Part shown: in pieces, positions 25,612-33,079 of the stretch
Position numbering within the stretch: the stretch's first letter is position 1
Layout: each line of letters starts with the position of its first letter
Source: Paraperibacillus esterisolvens
GTDB lineage: Bacteria; Bacillota; Bacilli; Bacillales; DSM-1321
Direction: 5' to 3'
Assembly: GCF_046237625.1 (NCBI RefSeq)
Contig: NZ_CP143545.1
Location: forward strand, 4,030,001 to 4,094,000
Length of the DNA: 64,000 nucleotides
Made by a program: the position numbers and the translations under genes
The notes under the pieces: model-generated
Databases searched by the model: none
Told to the model about the DNA's origin: nothing
The model's input: the letters and a program-made list of their open reading frames with translations, nothing else

Positions 25612-26853
25612 TTAAAGCTCTTCGTATAACTTGAATCTGCTTGTCAGGGTCTCTACGCGCTCCTTGGCTTCCTTAAGCGTTCCTTCATCTTCAGGATTCT
25701 TAAGGGCAAGGCCGATGATGGAAGCAATCTCGTCCATATCGCTTTCTGTAAAGCCGCGGGAAGTGACAGCAGCTGTACCTATTCTGACTCCGCTGGTTAC
25801 AAAGGGACTTTCCGGATCGAAAGGAATCGTATTTTTGTTCACTGTGATCCCGATTTCATCGAGAACAAGCTCCGCTTTCTTGCCTGTTAGATTCATAGAG
25901 CGTACATCCACCAATACAAGATGATTGTCCGTTCCGTCAGAAACAAGGTTCAAGCCTTCCTTTTTCAGACCTTCCGCCAGACGCTTTGCATTCTTGATAA
26001 TGTTTTCAGAGTAAGTCTTGAATGAATCCTCGAGCACTTCACCAAAGGAAACTGCTTTTGCAGCGATAACGTGCATAAGCGGACCGCCCTGGATGCCAGG
26101 GAAAATGGACTTATCTATTTTCTTCGCAAACTCTTCCTGGCAAAGAATCATTCCGCCGCGAGGACCGCGGAGGGTTTTATGAGTAGTGGTTGTCACAAAG
26201 TGTGCATGCGGCACCGGGTTTGGATGAAGGCCTGCGGCGACAAGTCCCGCGATGTGCGCCATATCCACCATGAGGTAGGCACCGACTTCGTCTGCGATTT
26301 CCCGGAAACGCTTGAAGTCGATTTCTCGCGGATACGCACTGGCTCCGGCAACAATCAGCTTCGGCTTGCTTTCACGGGCTTTCTCAAGAACTGCATCATA
26401 GTCGATGCGGTGTGTGTTTTCATCCACACCATACTCGACAAAATTATATTGAACACCGCTGAAGTTAACAGGGCTTCCATGAGTCAGATGGCCGCCGTGG
26501 GAGAGATTCATCCCAAGAACGGTATCGCCTGGATCAAGGATCGTGAAGTATACAGCCATATTTGCCTGTGCGCCGGAGTGCGGCTGGACATTCGCATGCT
26601 CGGCCCCGAATATTTCCTTTGCACGGTCGCGGGCGATATCCTCCACCACATCCACGTGCTCACAGCCTCCATAATAGCGTTTGCCAGGATAGCCTTCTGC
26701 ATATTTATTCGTCAGTACAGATCCTTGCGCTTCCATCACTGCTTCACTCACAAAATTTTCTGAGGCAATCAATTCAATTTTTGTACGCTGTCTTTGAAGT
26801 TCGTCCTGAATGGCACTAAATACCTTTTCGTCCTGTGTAGCCAAGTGTTTCAT
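25612..26853 (-). CDS. glyA: Serine hydroxymethyltransferase
   Basis: PLP enzyme making glycine and 5,10-methylene-THF from serine. ATG 26853 with GAGGGGG upstream gives MKHLATQDEKVFSAIQ, 413 residues; the longer frame has no support. The PLP lysine lies in VTTTTHKTLRGPRGG near residue 226; YAEGYPGKRYYGGCE is the substrate-site signature. Confidence 0.97.
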   Translation of the reverse strand: MKHLATQDEKVFSAIQDELQRQRTKIELIASENFVSEAVMEAQGSVLTNKYAEGYPGKRYYGGCEHVDVVEDIARDRAKEIFGAEHANVQPHSGAQANMAVYFTILDPGDTVLGMNLSHGGHLTHGSPVNFSGVQYNFVEYGVDENTHRIDYDAVLEKARESKPKLIVAGASAYPREIDFKRFREIADEVGAYLMVDMAHIAGLVAAGLHPNPVPHAHFVTTTTHKTLRGPRGGMILCQEEFAKKIDKSIFPGIQGGPLMHVIAAKAVSFGEVLEDSFKTYSENIIKNAKRLAEGLKKEGLNLVSDGTDNHLVLVDVRSMNLTGKKAELVLDEIGITVNKNTIPFDPESPFVTSGVRIGTAAVTSRGFTESDMDEIASIIGLALKNPEDEGTLKEAKERVETLTSRFKLYEEL

Positions 26854-26937
26854 GTAAATCCCCCTCATCTTTCGCGTATGTTCAGCAGAACCGCACGTTT
26901 CTTTGTAAACCCGCAAAATTTTTAAAATTCCATTCTC

Positions 26938-26967
26938 ATTCTATCATTAATCGCTTTCGTGCGACAA
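26938..26967 (-). promoter_or_regulatory. Sigma-A promoter of glyA
   Basis: Minus-strand TTGTCG (26962-26967), 18-base spacer, TAGAAT (26938-26943), leaving a leader of about 80 bases. The rest of the 320-base gap up to ywlG shows no gene. Confidence 0.55.
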
Positions 26968-27173
26968 TCTCTAAAAAGAAGAAAATCGATATAGAAAAAA
27001 CAGGAATTTTCTACTCGCAGCCCATGCATGACGAACCGGGAAAAGAGCCGGAACGAACACAATCAGCGGTGGAGCGGAGTAAGGCGCAGGAATGCCAGCA
27101 CGATAAATGTTAGTCACACCCTGCTGCATGGAGCTTTATGAGACACGCAGCTCCGCCCTTTTTCTCAGGAAAA

Positions 27174-27737
27174 TCAGGAATAACATGCCCTCTGCCCGCC
27201 AATCAGCTTGGGCCTGGTCCTTGCCATAGTCAAATGGGCATGGCCAACCTGGTTCTGCCTGCCCCTGACAGGGATGGCCACATGCTTCAGGTGCATCCCG
27301 ATGAATGTGTCCCCGATATCTATCCCGGCATCTGCCGTGATATGCTCAACCACCGCGGCATTTTCAGTTGAATTGAAGGCTGCGGTGGCAAGGGCGCCGC
27401 CTGCTTCTCTGATCGGAATGACCGTTACTTCCTCAAGGCCCATTCTCTCAAGCGTTTCCCTGGAAATAACGAGCGCCCTGTTCAAATGCTCGCAGCACTG
27501 AACGGCAAGCTCGATGCCGGTCCTGTCCCGGAATTCATTCAGCACTTCAAACAGCATGGCGGCCACTTCATGAGTCCCTGCCGTGCCGATCCTCTTTCCG
27601 ATCACTTCACTCGTGCTGCAGCCGACAACCAGCAGCTTTCCGGGAGAAAGCGAAGACTGTTCCTGAAGGTCATCGAGTGCTTCAGTGAGTTCTTTCCTCC
27701 ATAGGGCCAGGCTTTCCTTTGACACAGTTTCTTCCAT
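27174..27737 (-). CDS. ywlG: YwlG / UPF0340 family protein
   Basis: 187 residues, conserved in Firmicutes between rpiB and glyA. Visible conserved segments: VVGCSTSEVIGKRIGTAGT, VQCCEHLNRALVISRE, and DTFIGMHLKHVAIPVRGRQ. No catalytic motif of a known enzyme is recognised; function unknown. Good GGGGAG ribosome site. Likely cotranscribed with rpiB, which ends 29 bases upstream. Confidence 0.9.
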   Translation of the reverse strand: MEETVSKESLALWRKELTEALDDLQEQSSLSPGKLLVVGCSTSEVIGKRIGTAGTHEVAAMLFEVLNEFRDRTGIELAVQCCEHLNRALVISRETLERMGLEEVTVIPIREAGGALATAAFNSTENAAVVEHITADAGIDIGDTFIGMHLKHVAIPVRGRQNQVGHAHLTMARTRPKLIGGQRACYS

Positions 27738-27765
27738 GCTTATCTCCCCTTTATTTAAAGTGAAT

Positions 27766-28212
27766 TCAGATGTTTTTATTCTCGTACTCTTTTATCTTTC
27801 CGATCCTGTTTTCATGCCGGCCGCCCTGATAGTCAGTGGAGAGCCATATTTTTGCAATATCGAGTGCAAGTCCCGGGCCGATCACCCGCTCACCCATCGC
27901 CAGCATATTGCTGTCATTATGCTCCCTTGTCGCCCTGGCGCTGAATGTGTCATGCACCAGTGCACAGCGGATGCCCTTAACCTTATTGGCGGCAATGCTC
28001 ATGCCGATTCCCGTCCCGCAGATGAGAATACCGCGGTCAAATTCTCCGCTTGCCACCTTTTCTGCAGCCGGAAGGGCGTAATCCGGATAATCCACAGATT
28101 CCGCACATTCACAGCCAAAATCCTCGTATGGAATTTCCATGTCAGTTAAAAGCTTCTTTATTTCTTCCCTGATCATAAGCCCGCCGTGATCTGAAGCAAT
28201 CGCTACCTTCAT
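27766..28212 (-). CDS. rpiB: Ribose-5-phosphate isomerase B
   Basis: Interconverts ribose 5-phosphate and ribulose 5-phosphate. 148 residues from the second of two ATGs, which is better spaced from GGAGGGG. Signature residues: ASDHGG near the N-terminus, the catalytic Cys in GILICGTGIGMSIAANK, and HDTFSARATREHNDSN. Normal length. Confidence 0.95.
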   Translation of the reverse strand: MKVAIASDHGGLMIREEIKKLLTDMEIPYEDFGCECAESVDYPDYALPAAEKVASGEFDRGILICGTGIGMSIAANKVKGIRCALVHDTFSARATREHNDSNMLAMGERVIGPGLALDIAKIWLSTDYQGGRHENRIGKIKEYENKNI

Positions 28213-28297
28213 CATGTCCCCTCCGTTTTCAAATCATCTTCCTTTTATTTTGCCATAGGGCTTCTAAAATATAAAGCAAGCTTGTTCCTGCCTAATT

Positions 28298-28334
28298 AAA
28301 AAGCCTGAATCCGGGTGTTCGGAATCAGGCTTTT
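28298..28334 (-). terminator. Terminator after the chemoreceptor gene
   Basis: Stem AAAAGCCTGA / TCAGGCTTTT extended by TCCG / CGGA after one mismatch; T tract on the minus strand. Begins three bases after the stop codon. Confidence 0.85.
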
Positions 28335-28337
28335 CAT

Positions 28338-29639
28338 TTACATATGAAATTTCACAATGGTCTCTTTAAGCTGATCGGCCTGTCCTTTCAGGTCAATCAC
28401 CATTTTTTCCACGTTCTGCATGACGGCACTTTGATCCTGTGCTGCCGCTGCCACTTCTACAGCCCCTGCAGATGTCTGTTCGGCAATCGCCGCCACCTCC
28501 TGGGACTGGGCGGAGGTTTCCTGGATGCTGACCATCTGCTTGTCCACAAGTCTTGTAATATCAGTGACGGCATCTGCTACATTGTTGACAGAAAGCGTCA
28601 TTTCCTCAATTACTTCATTGGTTTTCGTTCCTTTTCCTGCTTCTGCTTTTGCTGCGTCTACCTGCTCAGTGATCTGAAGCACCACGCCCTGTACATCCTG
28701 CTGAATGTTTTGGATAAGTCCTGAGATTCCCTGCACGGCTTTGGCGCTTTCATCCGCTAGCTTCCGGACTTCCTCCGCCACCACAGCAAAGCCCTTCCCA
28801 TGCTCACCGGCCCTAGCCGCCTCGATGGATGCGTTCAATGCGAGCAGGTTGGTCTGTCCGGCAATATCGCCGACAAGCTGGATGATCTGTTCTACCTTTT
28901 TAGCATTTTCTTCAAGGCGCTTAACCGCTTCAAGGGAAAGGCGGCTGTCATCTGCAAGCTTCTGTATGCCCGAAATCAAGGAATGGATCACTTCCTTGCT
29001 GCCGATAAGCTCCTGCACCATTTCTGCTGATCGTTTAGAGGAAGCTCCTGCTTTATCCTGAACATCACGCGCGATCATGATAACATCCTCCACCGATTCG
29101 GCCGTCGTCTGGATGGAGGATGCAGAGTTTTCCGCACCCGCGGCTATCTCCTGGATCGCCCTCGAGATGGTCCCGGCCTGTTCGGAAGCTCTTGAGGATT
29201 CCTGAGAGATATAAATGACTTTCTCATTTGTTTCATTGAAGTTCTGGTCAATCTTCTGAACCATTTCCCTCAGGCTGCCGAGCATATGGTTGAAGGCCAT
29301 TCCAAGAGAGCGAATTTCATCGTCTGATTTTGCAAGCTTCAGATCTTCTGACAAGTCTCCCTCTGCCGCCTTCAGCGCAGCTGCTTCAAGTGCATGCAGC
29401 GGCCTGGTCAAAATTCCTGCCGCAAAGAATGCCAGTACCCCTGACCAGCCAATGCCAAGAGCAAGTGTAATCGGTATAAATAATTCCTTAGAGATATAGC
29501 TGCTGACAAATGGATGAACCGCAAAAATGAATACGGCACTTGTGGTATACGTGATAATTGCAAGCAGTGTTGTTAAGATAACTAGTTTTTTTCTCAGTCC
29601 GAACTTATAGCGCTTTTTCGCCAAATTCTTCTCCCCCAT
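28338..29639 (-). CDS. Methyl-accepting chemotaxis protein without a large ectodomain
   Basis: 433 residues. Two membrane helices (about 17-38 and 50-74) are separated by only about a dozen residues, so there is no extracellular ligand domain. A HAMP segment follows (about 75-125, GILTRPLHALEAAALKAAEGDLSED). The signalling domain has the conserved tip EVRKLADESAKAVQGISGLI preceded by DIAGQTNLLALNASIEAARAGEHGKGFAVVAEEV (quoted in parts: QTNLLALNASIEAARAGE, GKGFAVVAEEV). It may sense a membrane or cytoplasmic signal. It lies between ywlE and rpiB, a place where B. subtilis has no receptor. Confidence 0.92.
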   Translation of the reverse strand: MGEKNLAKKRYKFGLRKKLVILTTLLAIITYTTSAVFIFAVHPFVSSYISKELFIPITLALGIGWSGVLAFFAAGILTRPLHALEAAALKAAEGDLSEDLKLAKSDDEIRSLGMAFNHMLGSLREMVQKIDQNFNETNEKVIYISQESSRASEQAGTISRAIQEIAAGAENSASSIQTTAESVEDVIMIARDVQDKAGASSKRSAEMVQELIGSKEVIHSLISGIQKLADDSRLSLEAVKRLEENAKKVEQIIQLVGDIAGQTNLLALNASIEAARAGEHGKGFAVVAEEVRKLADESAKAVQGISGLIQNIQQDVQGVVLQITEQVDAAKAEAGKGTKTNEVIEEMTLSVNNVADAVTDITRLVDKQMVSIQETSAQSQEVAAIAEQTSAGAVEVAAAAQDQSAVMQNVEKMVIDLKGQADQLKETIVKFHM

Positions 29640-29650
29640 TGGATGAACGC

Positions 29651-30094
29651 TTATTTCTGCAGTCTGTCGGTAAGGCTCAGGATAATAGACTGCAATTCAC
29701 GAAAGGTCTCCCTGTATATATCGGCAGAACCTCCAAAAGGATCAATAATATCTGAATCATTTTTATCTTTTCCCGCAAATTCTTTTAAGGTATATGTTTT
29801 TCCGGCAGCCTGTGGATAGTTGATGATCAGAGAAGACTTATGGCCTTCCGTCATTGTCAGAACATAGGTCGCCCATTCCAAATCTGAAGCTTCCACCTGC
29901 TTAGAGATGTGGTCATGGGTGATGGAGTTCTCATCCATCACACTCTTTGCATGGAAGGAAGCCTCCTGCCCGTCAATTGCAAACACCCCGGCTGACTTTA
30001 CATTTACACCCGGCAGATTCATATTCTTCAATATGGCCTCGGCCATCGGGCTCCGGCACGTATTTCCTGTACATACAAATAAAATATTTACCAT
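29651..30094 (-). CDS. ywlE: Protein-arginine-phosphatase (YwlE type, LMW-PTP fold)
   Basis: 147 residues. The P-loop is VCTGNTCRSPMAEA: Cys8 is the nucleophile, and the Thr between Asn and Cys is the residue that makes YwlE specific for phosphoarginine (ordinary tyrosine phosphatases carry Ile there). The general acid Asp is in DIIDPFGGS. It would reverse McsB arginine phosphorylation that marks proteins for ClpCP. GGAGG site present. Confidence 0.92.
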   Translation of the reverse strand: MVNILFVCTGNTCRSPMAEAILKNMNLPGVNVKSAGVFAIDGQEASFHAKSVMDENSITHDHISKQVEASDLEWATYVLTMTEGHKSSLIINYPQAAGKTYTLKEFAGKDKNDSDIIDPFGGSADIYRETFRELQSIILSLTDRLQK

Positions 30095-30132
30095 TACGAC
30101 GCCTCCTTGACTCCATTATAATCCACTCTGGA

Positions 30133-30163
30133 TAAAAAAATAAGACAGCTCTGTTTTGCTGTC
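30133..30163 (-). terminator. Terminator of mntP
   Basis: GACAGC / GCTGTC with an eight-base loop followed on the minus strand by TTATTTTTTT. It lies 270 bases after the mntP stop, beyond the dispersed repeat, so the repeat would be part of the mntP 3' UTR. Confidence 0.75.
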
Positions 30164-30236
30164 CTTGGAAAGACTTTATTATTTAAGAGTGTTTTTGAAA
30201 GGCTGTTTTCGCATGAATTATTGCTGCTGGATATGA

Positions 30237-30355
30237 AAGTGGATTTCCGCTGCAGGCGCTCTGTTGGAGCGGGGCGGGCGGTGAGCCTCCCCAGCTTCGC
30301 CTGCGGGGTCTCACCTGTCCCGCATATCCCGCACCTTCCGCTCCAATCAACTTTG
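30237..30355 (-). repeat. Dispersed repeat copy 1 (about 119 bases)
   Basis: Minus-strand reading begins GATTGGAGCGGAAGGTGCGG, contains CAGGTGAGACCCCGCAGG and GGGGAGGCTCACCGCCCG, and ends CTGCAGCGGAAATC. The middle can fold as GTGAG..CCCC / GGGG..CTCAC. Related copies lie at about 48670, 57505 and 61468. Elements of this kind are common between genes in Bacillus genomes. Confidence 0.8.
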
Positions 30356-30432
30356 TCTGATAATTAATCCTCCTCAGAAATTTAATTATCAACAATATGA
30401 TTGTTTCTTAGGACTCATCAAATATATCCTGG

Positions 30433-30996
30433 TTAAAAGAAAAAACGTCCCAAATTAAGAAGCTTGAAGCCGAAGGCGAACAGGATGGCGCCGCCAAGCA
30501 GTAAGCTGTACCTTCCGAGCATTCCCTGGACCTTCCGCCCGAGGATCAGCCCTGCCCACGTTAATATGGCAGCCGCTGTGCCAAAACAGATGAGCACCAG
30601 TGCGGTCCTTGCCCCATATATACCAAGTGTAAGGCCGACCGAAAAACTATCAAGGCTCACACTGATTGCAAACATGATCAAGCCGGCACCGACGGGAGCC
30701 ACAATCGTTTCACCGCTTCCCTTCAGACCGCCGAGCAGCATCTGGATTCCAAGGATCATCAGCAGGAGACCGCCCGCATAGCCGGCAAATGTACCAAATG
30801 TCCCGGACAGGAACCGGCCTCCTGCCATGCCGAGCAGCGGCATCAATATATGAAAAAAGCCTACTGTCACACCTATAAACAATACCCTTCTCATCCTCAT
30901 CTTGAACATCCCCATGCCAAGGCCGATCGAGAACGCATCCATCCCAAGCGCAAATGCCATCGACATCAAGGAAATCAGTTCACCCATAAACGCCAC
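30433..30996 (-). CDS. mntP: Manganese efflux pump MntP
   Basis: Six-helix exporter with the two internally repeated acidic motifs AFALGMDAFSIGLGMG (near the N-terminus) and AISVSLDSFSVGLTLG (middle), each carrying the conserved Asp. Several in-frame starts exist (31038, 31032, 30996, 30987); GTG 30996 lies nine bases after AGGGGG and gives MAFMGELISLM, close to the family's N-terminus. About 187 residues. A strongly structured leader lies upstream. Confidence 0.9.
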   Translation of the reverse strand: MAFMGELISLMSMAFALGMDAFSIGLGMGMFKMRMRRVLFIGVTVGFFHILMPLLGMAGGRFLSGTFGTFAGYAGGLLLMILGIQMLLGGLKGSGETIVAPVGAGLIMFAISVSLDSFSVGLTLGIYGARTALVLICFGTAAAILTWAGLILGRKVQGMLGRYSLLLGGAILFAFGFKLLNLGRFFF

Positions 30997-31045
30997 AACC
31001 CATAACCCCCTCGGACTAGCCTGCTCTAGCATATGCATGTCCTTT

Positions 31046-31147
31046 CGGGAATAGAACCTCCCGGGAGAGCAGGGGGGCTTAAACAGAATCGGGGGGAGAC
31101 TGCCTGTCTCCGGGAAAAACCGGAAGCCTTTCGGAACCTCCGAAAGG
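31046..31147 (-). promoter_or_regulatory. Structured leader upstream of mntP
   Basis: Three stem-loops in a row: CCTTTCGGA-ggt-TCCGAAAGG (31127-31147), GGAGAC / GTCTCC (31095-31111) and CGGGA / TCCCG (31046-31063). The last overlaps the palindrome CTCCCGGGAG (31058-31067), so two structures exclude each other just before the first possible start codons. I do not recognise the yybP-ykoY manganese riboswitch consensus in it. Confidence 0.5.
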
Positions 31148-31268
31148 AATCGGAAGTCAATTTAGGCTTGAATATTGATCGGAGCAAGGTTCAGCGTGCC
31201 AGAAAGATATATTATGTTCACACACTCTTATCAAGAAGTCTCTTGTTATGTACAGCCCTTTTCCATCG

Positions 31269-31296
31269 AAAAAAGCAGGGAACCAAAGTCCCCTGC
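31269..31296 (-). terminator. Terminator of ywlC
   Basis: GCAGGGGAC-tttg-GTTCCCTGC (one G-T pair) followed on the minus strand by six T residues, five bases after the ywlC stop. Confidence 0.85.
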
Positions 31297-31300
31297 CCAT

Positions 31301-32359
31301 TCACTCACTGATCATTCTATGTCCGGCCGCTTTTGTAAGACGGTTCATGACGGCCTGCCCCATCCCTTCAACCGGGTAGGTTTCTCCGAAGATGATTTGG
31401 ACATCCAGTTCATCGAAGCGGCGCAGCGCCCCATACAGCCCGGAAGCTACAGAGCCCAGATCGCTCCTGCTGCCGGCTGCGAGGACTTCATCCGCCCTGT
31501 AAAAGTCTGTATTCTCTTCTGTCGTCAGGACTCCCACCTTAAAGCCTTCCGCCCGTTTTTCATCGACCAGGCTCTGCAGGAATTCCGGGCTGCCATTTAC
31601 CAGCGTAAGCTCGGCCTGCGGCGCATAATGCTTGTATTTCATTCCCGGCGACCTGGGTGCTTCATTAGGATCAGAAAGAGAGACATCGCTCCTCACACTG
31701 CCAATTACCGCTTCCAGCTGTTCCCGGGTAATGCCGCCCGGCCGCAGGATGACCGGCACATCCCCTGTGCAGTCGAGCACCGTCGACTCCACGCCGACTC
31801 CGGCTGCCCCGCCGTCCACGATTCCGGCGATTTTTCCGTTCAGGTCCCCGAACACATGCAGTGCTGTTGTCGGGCTTGGTTTGCCGCTTGTATTGGCGCT
31901 TGGTGCCGCAATCGGAAGGCCGCTTTTTTCGATGACGGCAAGGGCCACCGGATGAGCAGGCATTCTTATTGCTACCGTATCAAGCCCTGCCGTTACCAGT
32001 GTGGAGAGCGCCCCCTGCTTTTCTTGTAAAATAAGCGTGAGCGGTCCCGGCCAGAAGGCATCCATAAGCTGTGCGGCCTTCTCCGGCACGCTCTCGGCGA
32101 TGTCATCCAGCTGGCTTTTCGATGCGATATGAACAATCAGGGGATTGTCTGAAGGACGTCCCTTTGCTTCATATATTTTCCTTACCGCAGCATCATTTGT
32201 GGCATTTGCTCCAAGGCCATAAACCGTTTCCGTCGGGAAAGCGACCGCCTCGTTATCCCGCAGATAAGCTGCCGCCTCTTCAAGCTGTGAATAACTTTTC
32301 AAGTTGTCCACAAGGTTATCCACTATCCAGTATTTTGTCTGCAAATTCTGCACCTTCAT
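31301..32359 (-). CDS. ywlC: L-threonylcarbamoyladenylate synthase (Sua5/YwlC)
   Basis: Makes threonylcarbamoyl-AMP from threonine, bicarbonate and ATP for the t6A37 tRNA modification. 352 residues, the long Sua5 form: N-terminal YrdC domain (about 28-215) with AFPTETVYGLGANA, KGRPSDNPLIVH and PSANTSGKPSPTT, and a C-terminal Sua5 domain after the linker PRSPGMKYKHYAP. DnaA boxes lie in and before its 5' end. Confidence 0.95.
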   Translation of the reverse strand: MKVQNLQTKYWIVDNLVDNLKSYSQLEEAAAYLRDNEAVAFPTETVYGLGANATNDAAVRKIYEAKGRPSDNPLIVHIASKSQLDDIAESVPEKAAQLMDAFWPGPLTLILQEKQGALSTLVTAGLDTVAIRMPAHPVALAVIEKSGLPIAAPSANTSGKPSPTTALHVFGDLNGKIAGIVDGGAAGVGVESTVLDCTGDVPVILRPGGITREQLEAVIGSVRSDVSLSDPNEAPRSPGMKYKHYAPQAELTLVNGSPEFLQSLVDEKRAEGFKVGVLTTEENTDFYRADEVLAAGSRSDLGSVASGLYGALRRFDELDVQIIFGETYPVEGMGQAVMNRLTKAAGHRMISE

Positions 32360-32583
32360 TTCTGTACTTTCTATCTATGTGGATAAGAGCTGTTCTTATC
32401 AGCAATATAGCCCTTTTTTCCTAGTTTGAATCTGAAATATACTTTGAAAGTATAAAAGAAATTAAGAGGCGGCACAAGTCTTATCCACAAAATGTGCATA
32501 ACTTATTGAAAATTGTGGGTAACAATGTGGATATGTTTAAAACTATAGCCTTTTTTGGAAAAATTCACAGGAGGTTATCCCCA
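32286..32583. promoter_or_regulatory. DnaA-box cluster around the ywlC 5' end
   Basis: Four perfect TTATNCACA boxes: 32286-32294 (minus), 32378-32386 (minus), 32481-32489 (plus), 32493-32501 (minus). Five boxes with one mismatch: 32304-32312, 32316-32324, 32514-32522, 32526-32534 and 32575-32583. The cluster spans the first codons of ywlC, the gap, and the end of the acetyltransferase gene. By chance a perfect box is expected about once per 30 kb on both strands. Confidence 0.85.
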
Positions 32584-32977
32584 TGAGGTATTTTCCATGA
32601 TTAAAAGCACTCAATTCCTCTTTTGCCTGCTCTTTTAGAATCTTTTCAAAACCAAGCGCCTGAAAGAGAGACACCGAAGAACCTGAAGATGTCCCAAGAT
32701 ATAGGGCGGTCAGTCCTTTATCTTTTGTAAGAATACACACCTGCTCAAGCAGGGCAGGAAGGTTCCTTGGATGGAATGCGGGAGAAAAGGCAAGTGAGCG
32801 AAGCAGGCCTGCTTTCCCCAGAGATTCATAACCGATAACAGCCGCAATTTTTCCTTCCTCCGTTTCTGCCAGCAGGAAGTCTGCAATATGCTCTCTCACT
32901 CCATCCTTATTCAACCCCGCTTCCCGCAGGAATTCTTCGATTAATTGAATATCTTTCAATTCTGCCTTCCTGATCAT
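32543..32977 (-). CDS. GNAT-family acetyltransferase-like protein
   Basis: 144 residues with an N-terminal GNAT beta-alpha core (IRKAELKDIQLIEEFLREAGL), a central strand AAVIGYESLGKAGLLRSLAFSPAFHPRNLPALL where the acetyl-CoA loop would be, and the C-terminal LYLGTSSGSSVSLFQALGFEKI, typical of the family. The classical Q/RxxGxG/A loop is weak (HPRNLPA). Its place between spoIIR and ywlC matches B. subtilis ywlB. Substrate unknown. Confidence 0.8.
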   Translation of the reverse strand: MIRKAELKDIQLIEEFLREAGLNKDGVREHIADFLLAETEEGKIAAVIGYESLGKAGLLRSLAFSPAFHPRNLPALLEQVCILTKDKGLTALYLGTSSGSSVSLFQALGFEKILKEQAKEELSAFNHGKYLMGITSCEFFQKRL

Positions 32978-33048
32978 AGCAATCCTTCTCTCTTTTTTAC
33001 TCTATGAATATGCAGAAGGAGAGATTGCTAGAACCCGGAGTCAAAAGA

Positions 33049-33076
33049 GCCGCTCCATAGACCTTTGGAGCAGCGC
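33049..33076 (-). terminator. Weak terminator after spoIIR
   Basis: CGCTCCA / TGGAGC(A)GCG hairpin followed on the minus strand by CTCTTTTG. The T tract is short. Confidence 0.5.
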
Positions 33077-33079
33077 TTA

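Larger units (their letters stand above)
30095..30432. other. Intergenic gap with terminator and dispersed repeat
   Basis: No gene is supported here. The gap holds the mntP terminator (about 30133-30163) and a copy of the GTGAGACCCCGC-type dispersed repeat (about 30237-30355). A 70-codon frame through the repeat is only the translation of the repeat. Confidence 0.8.

Noticed and set aside
27025..27060. Possible PurR boxes upstream of glyA (two CGAAC strings)
   Set aside because: They are in direct rather than inverted arrangement and the flanking bases do not fit the PurBox consensus.
30183..30395. Minus-strand frame of 70 codons downstream of mntP
   Set aside because: It is the translation of dispersed repeat copy 1.
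31039..31300. yybP-ykoY manganese riboswitch ahead of mntP
   Set aside because: The conserved loop sequences of that family could not be found by eye; reported instead as an unassigned structured leader.
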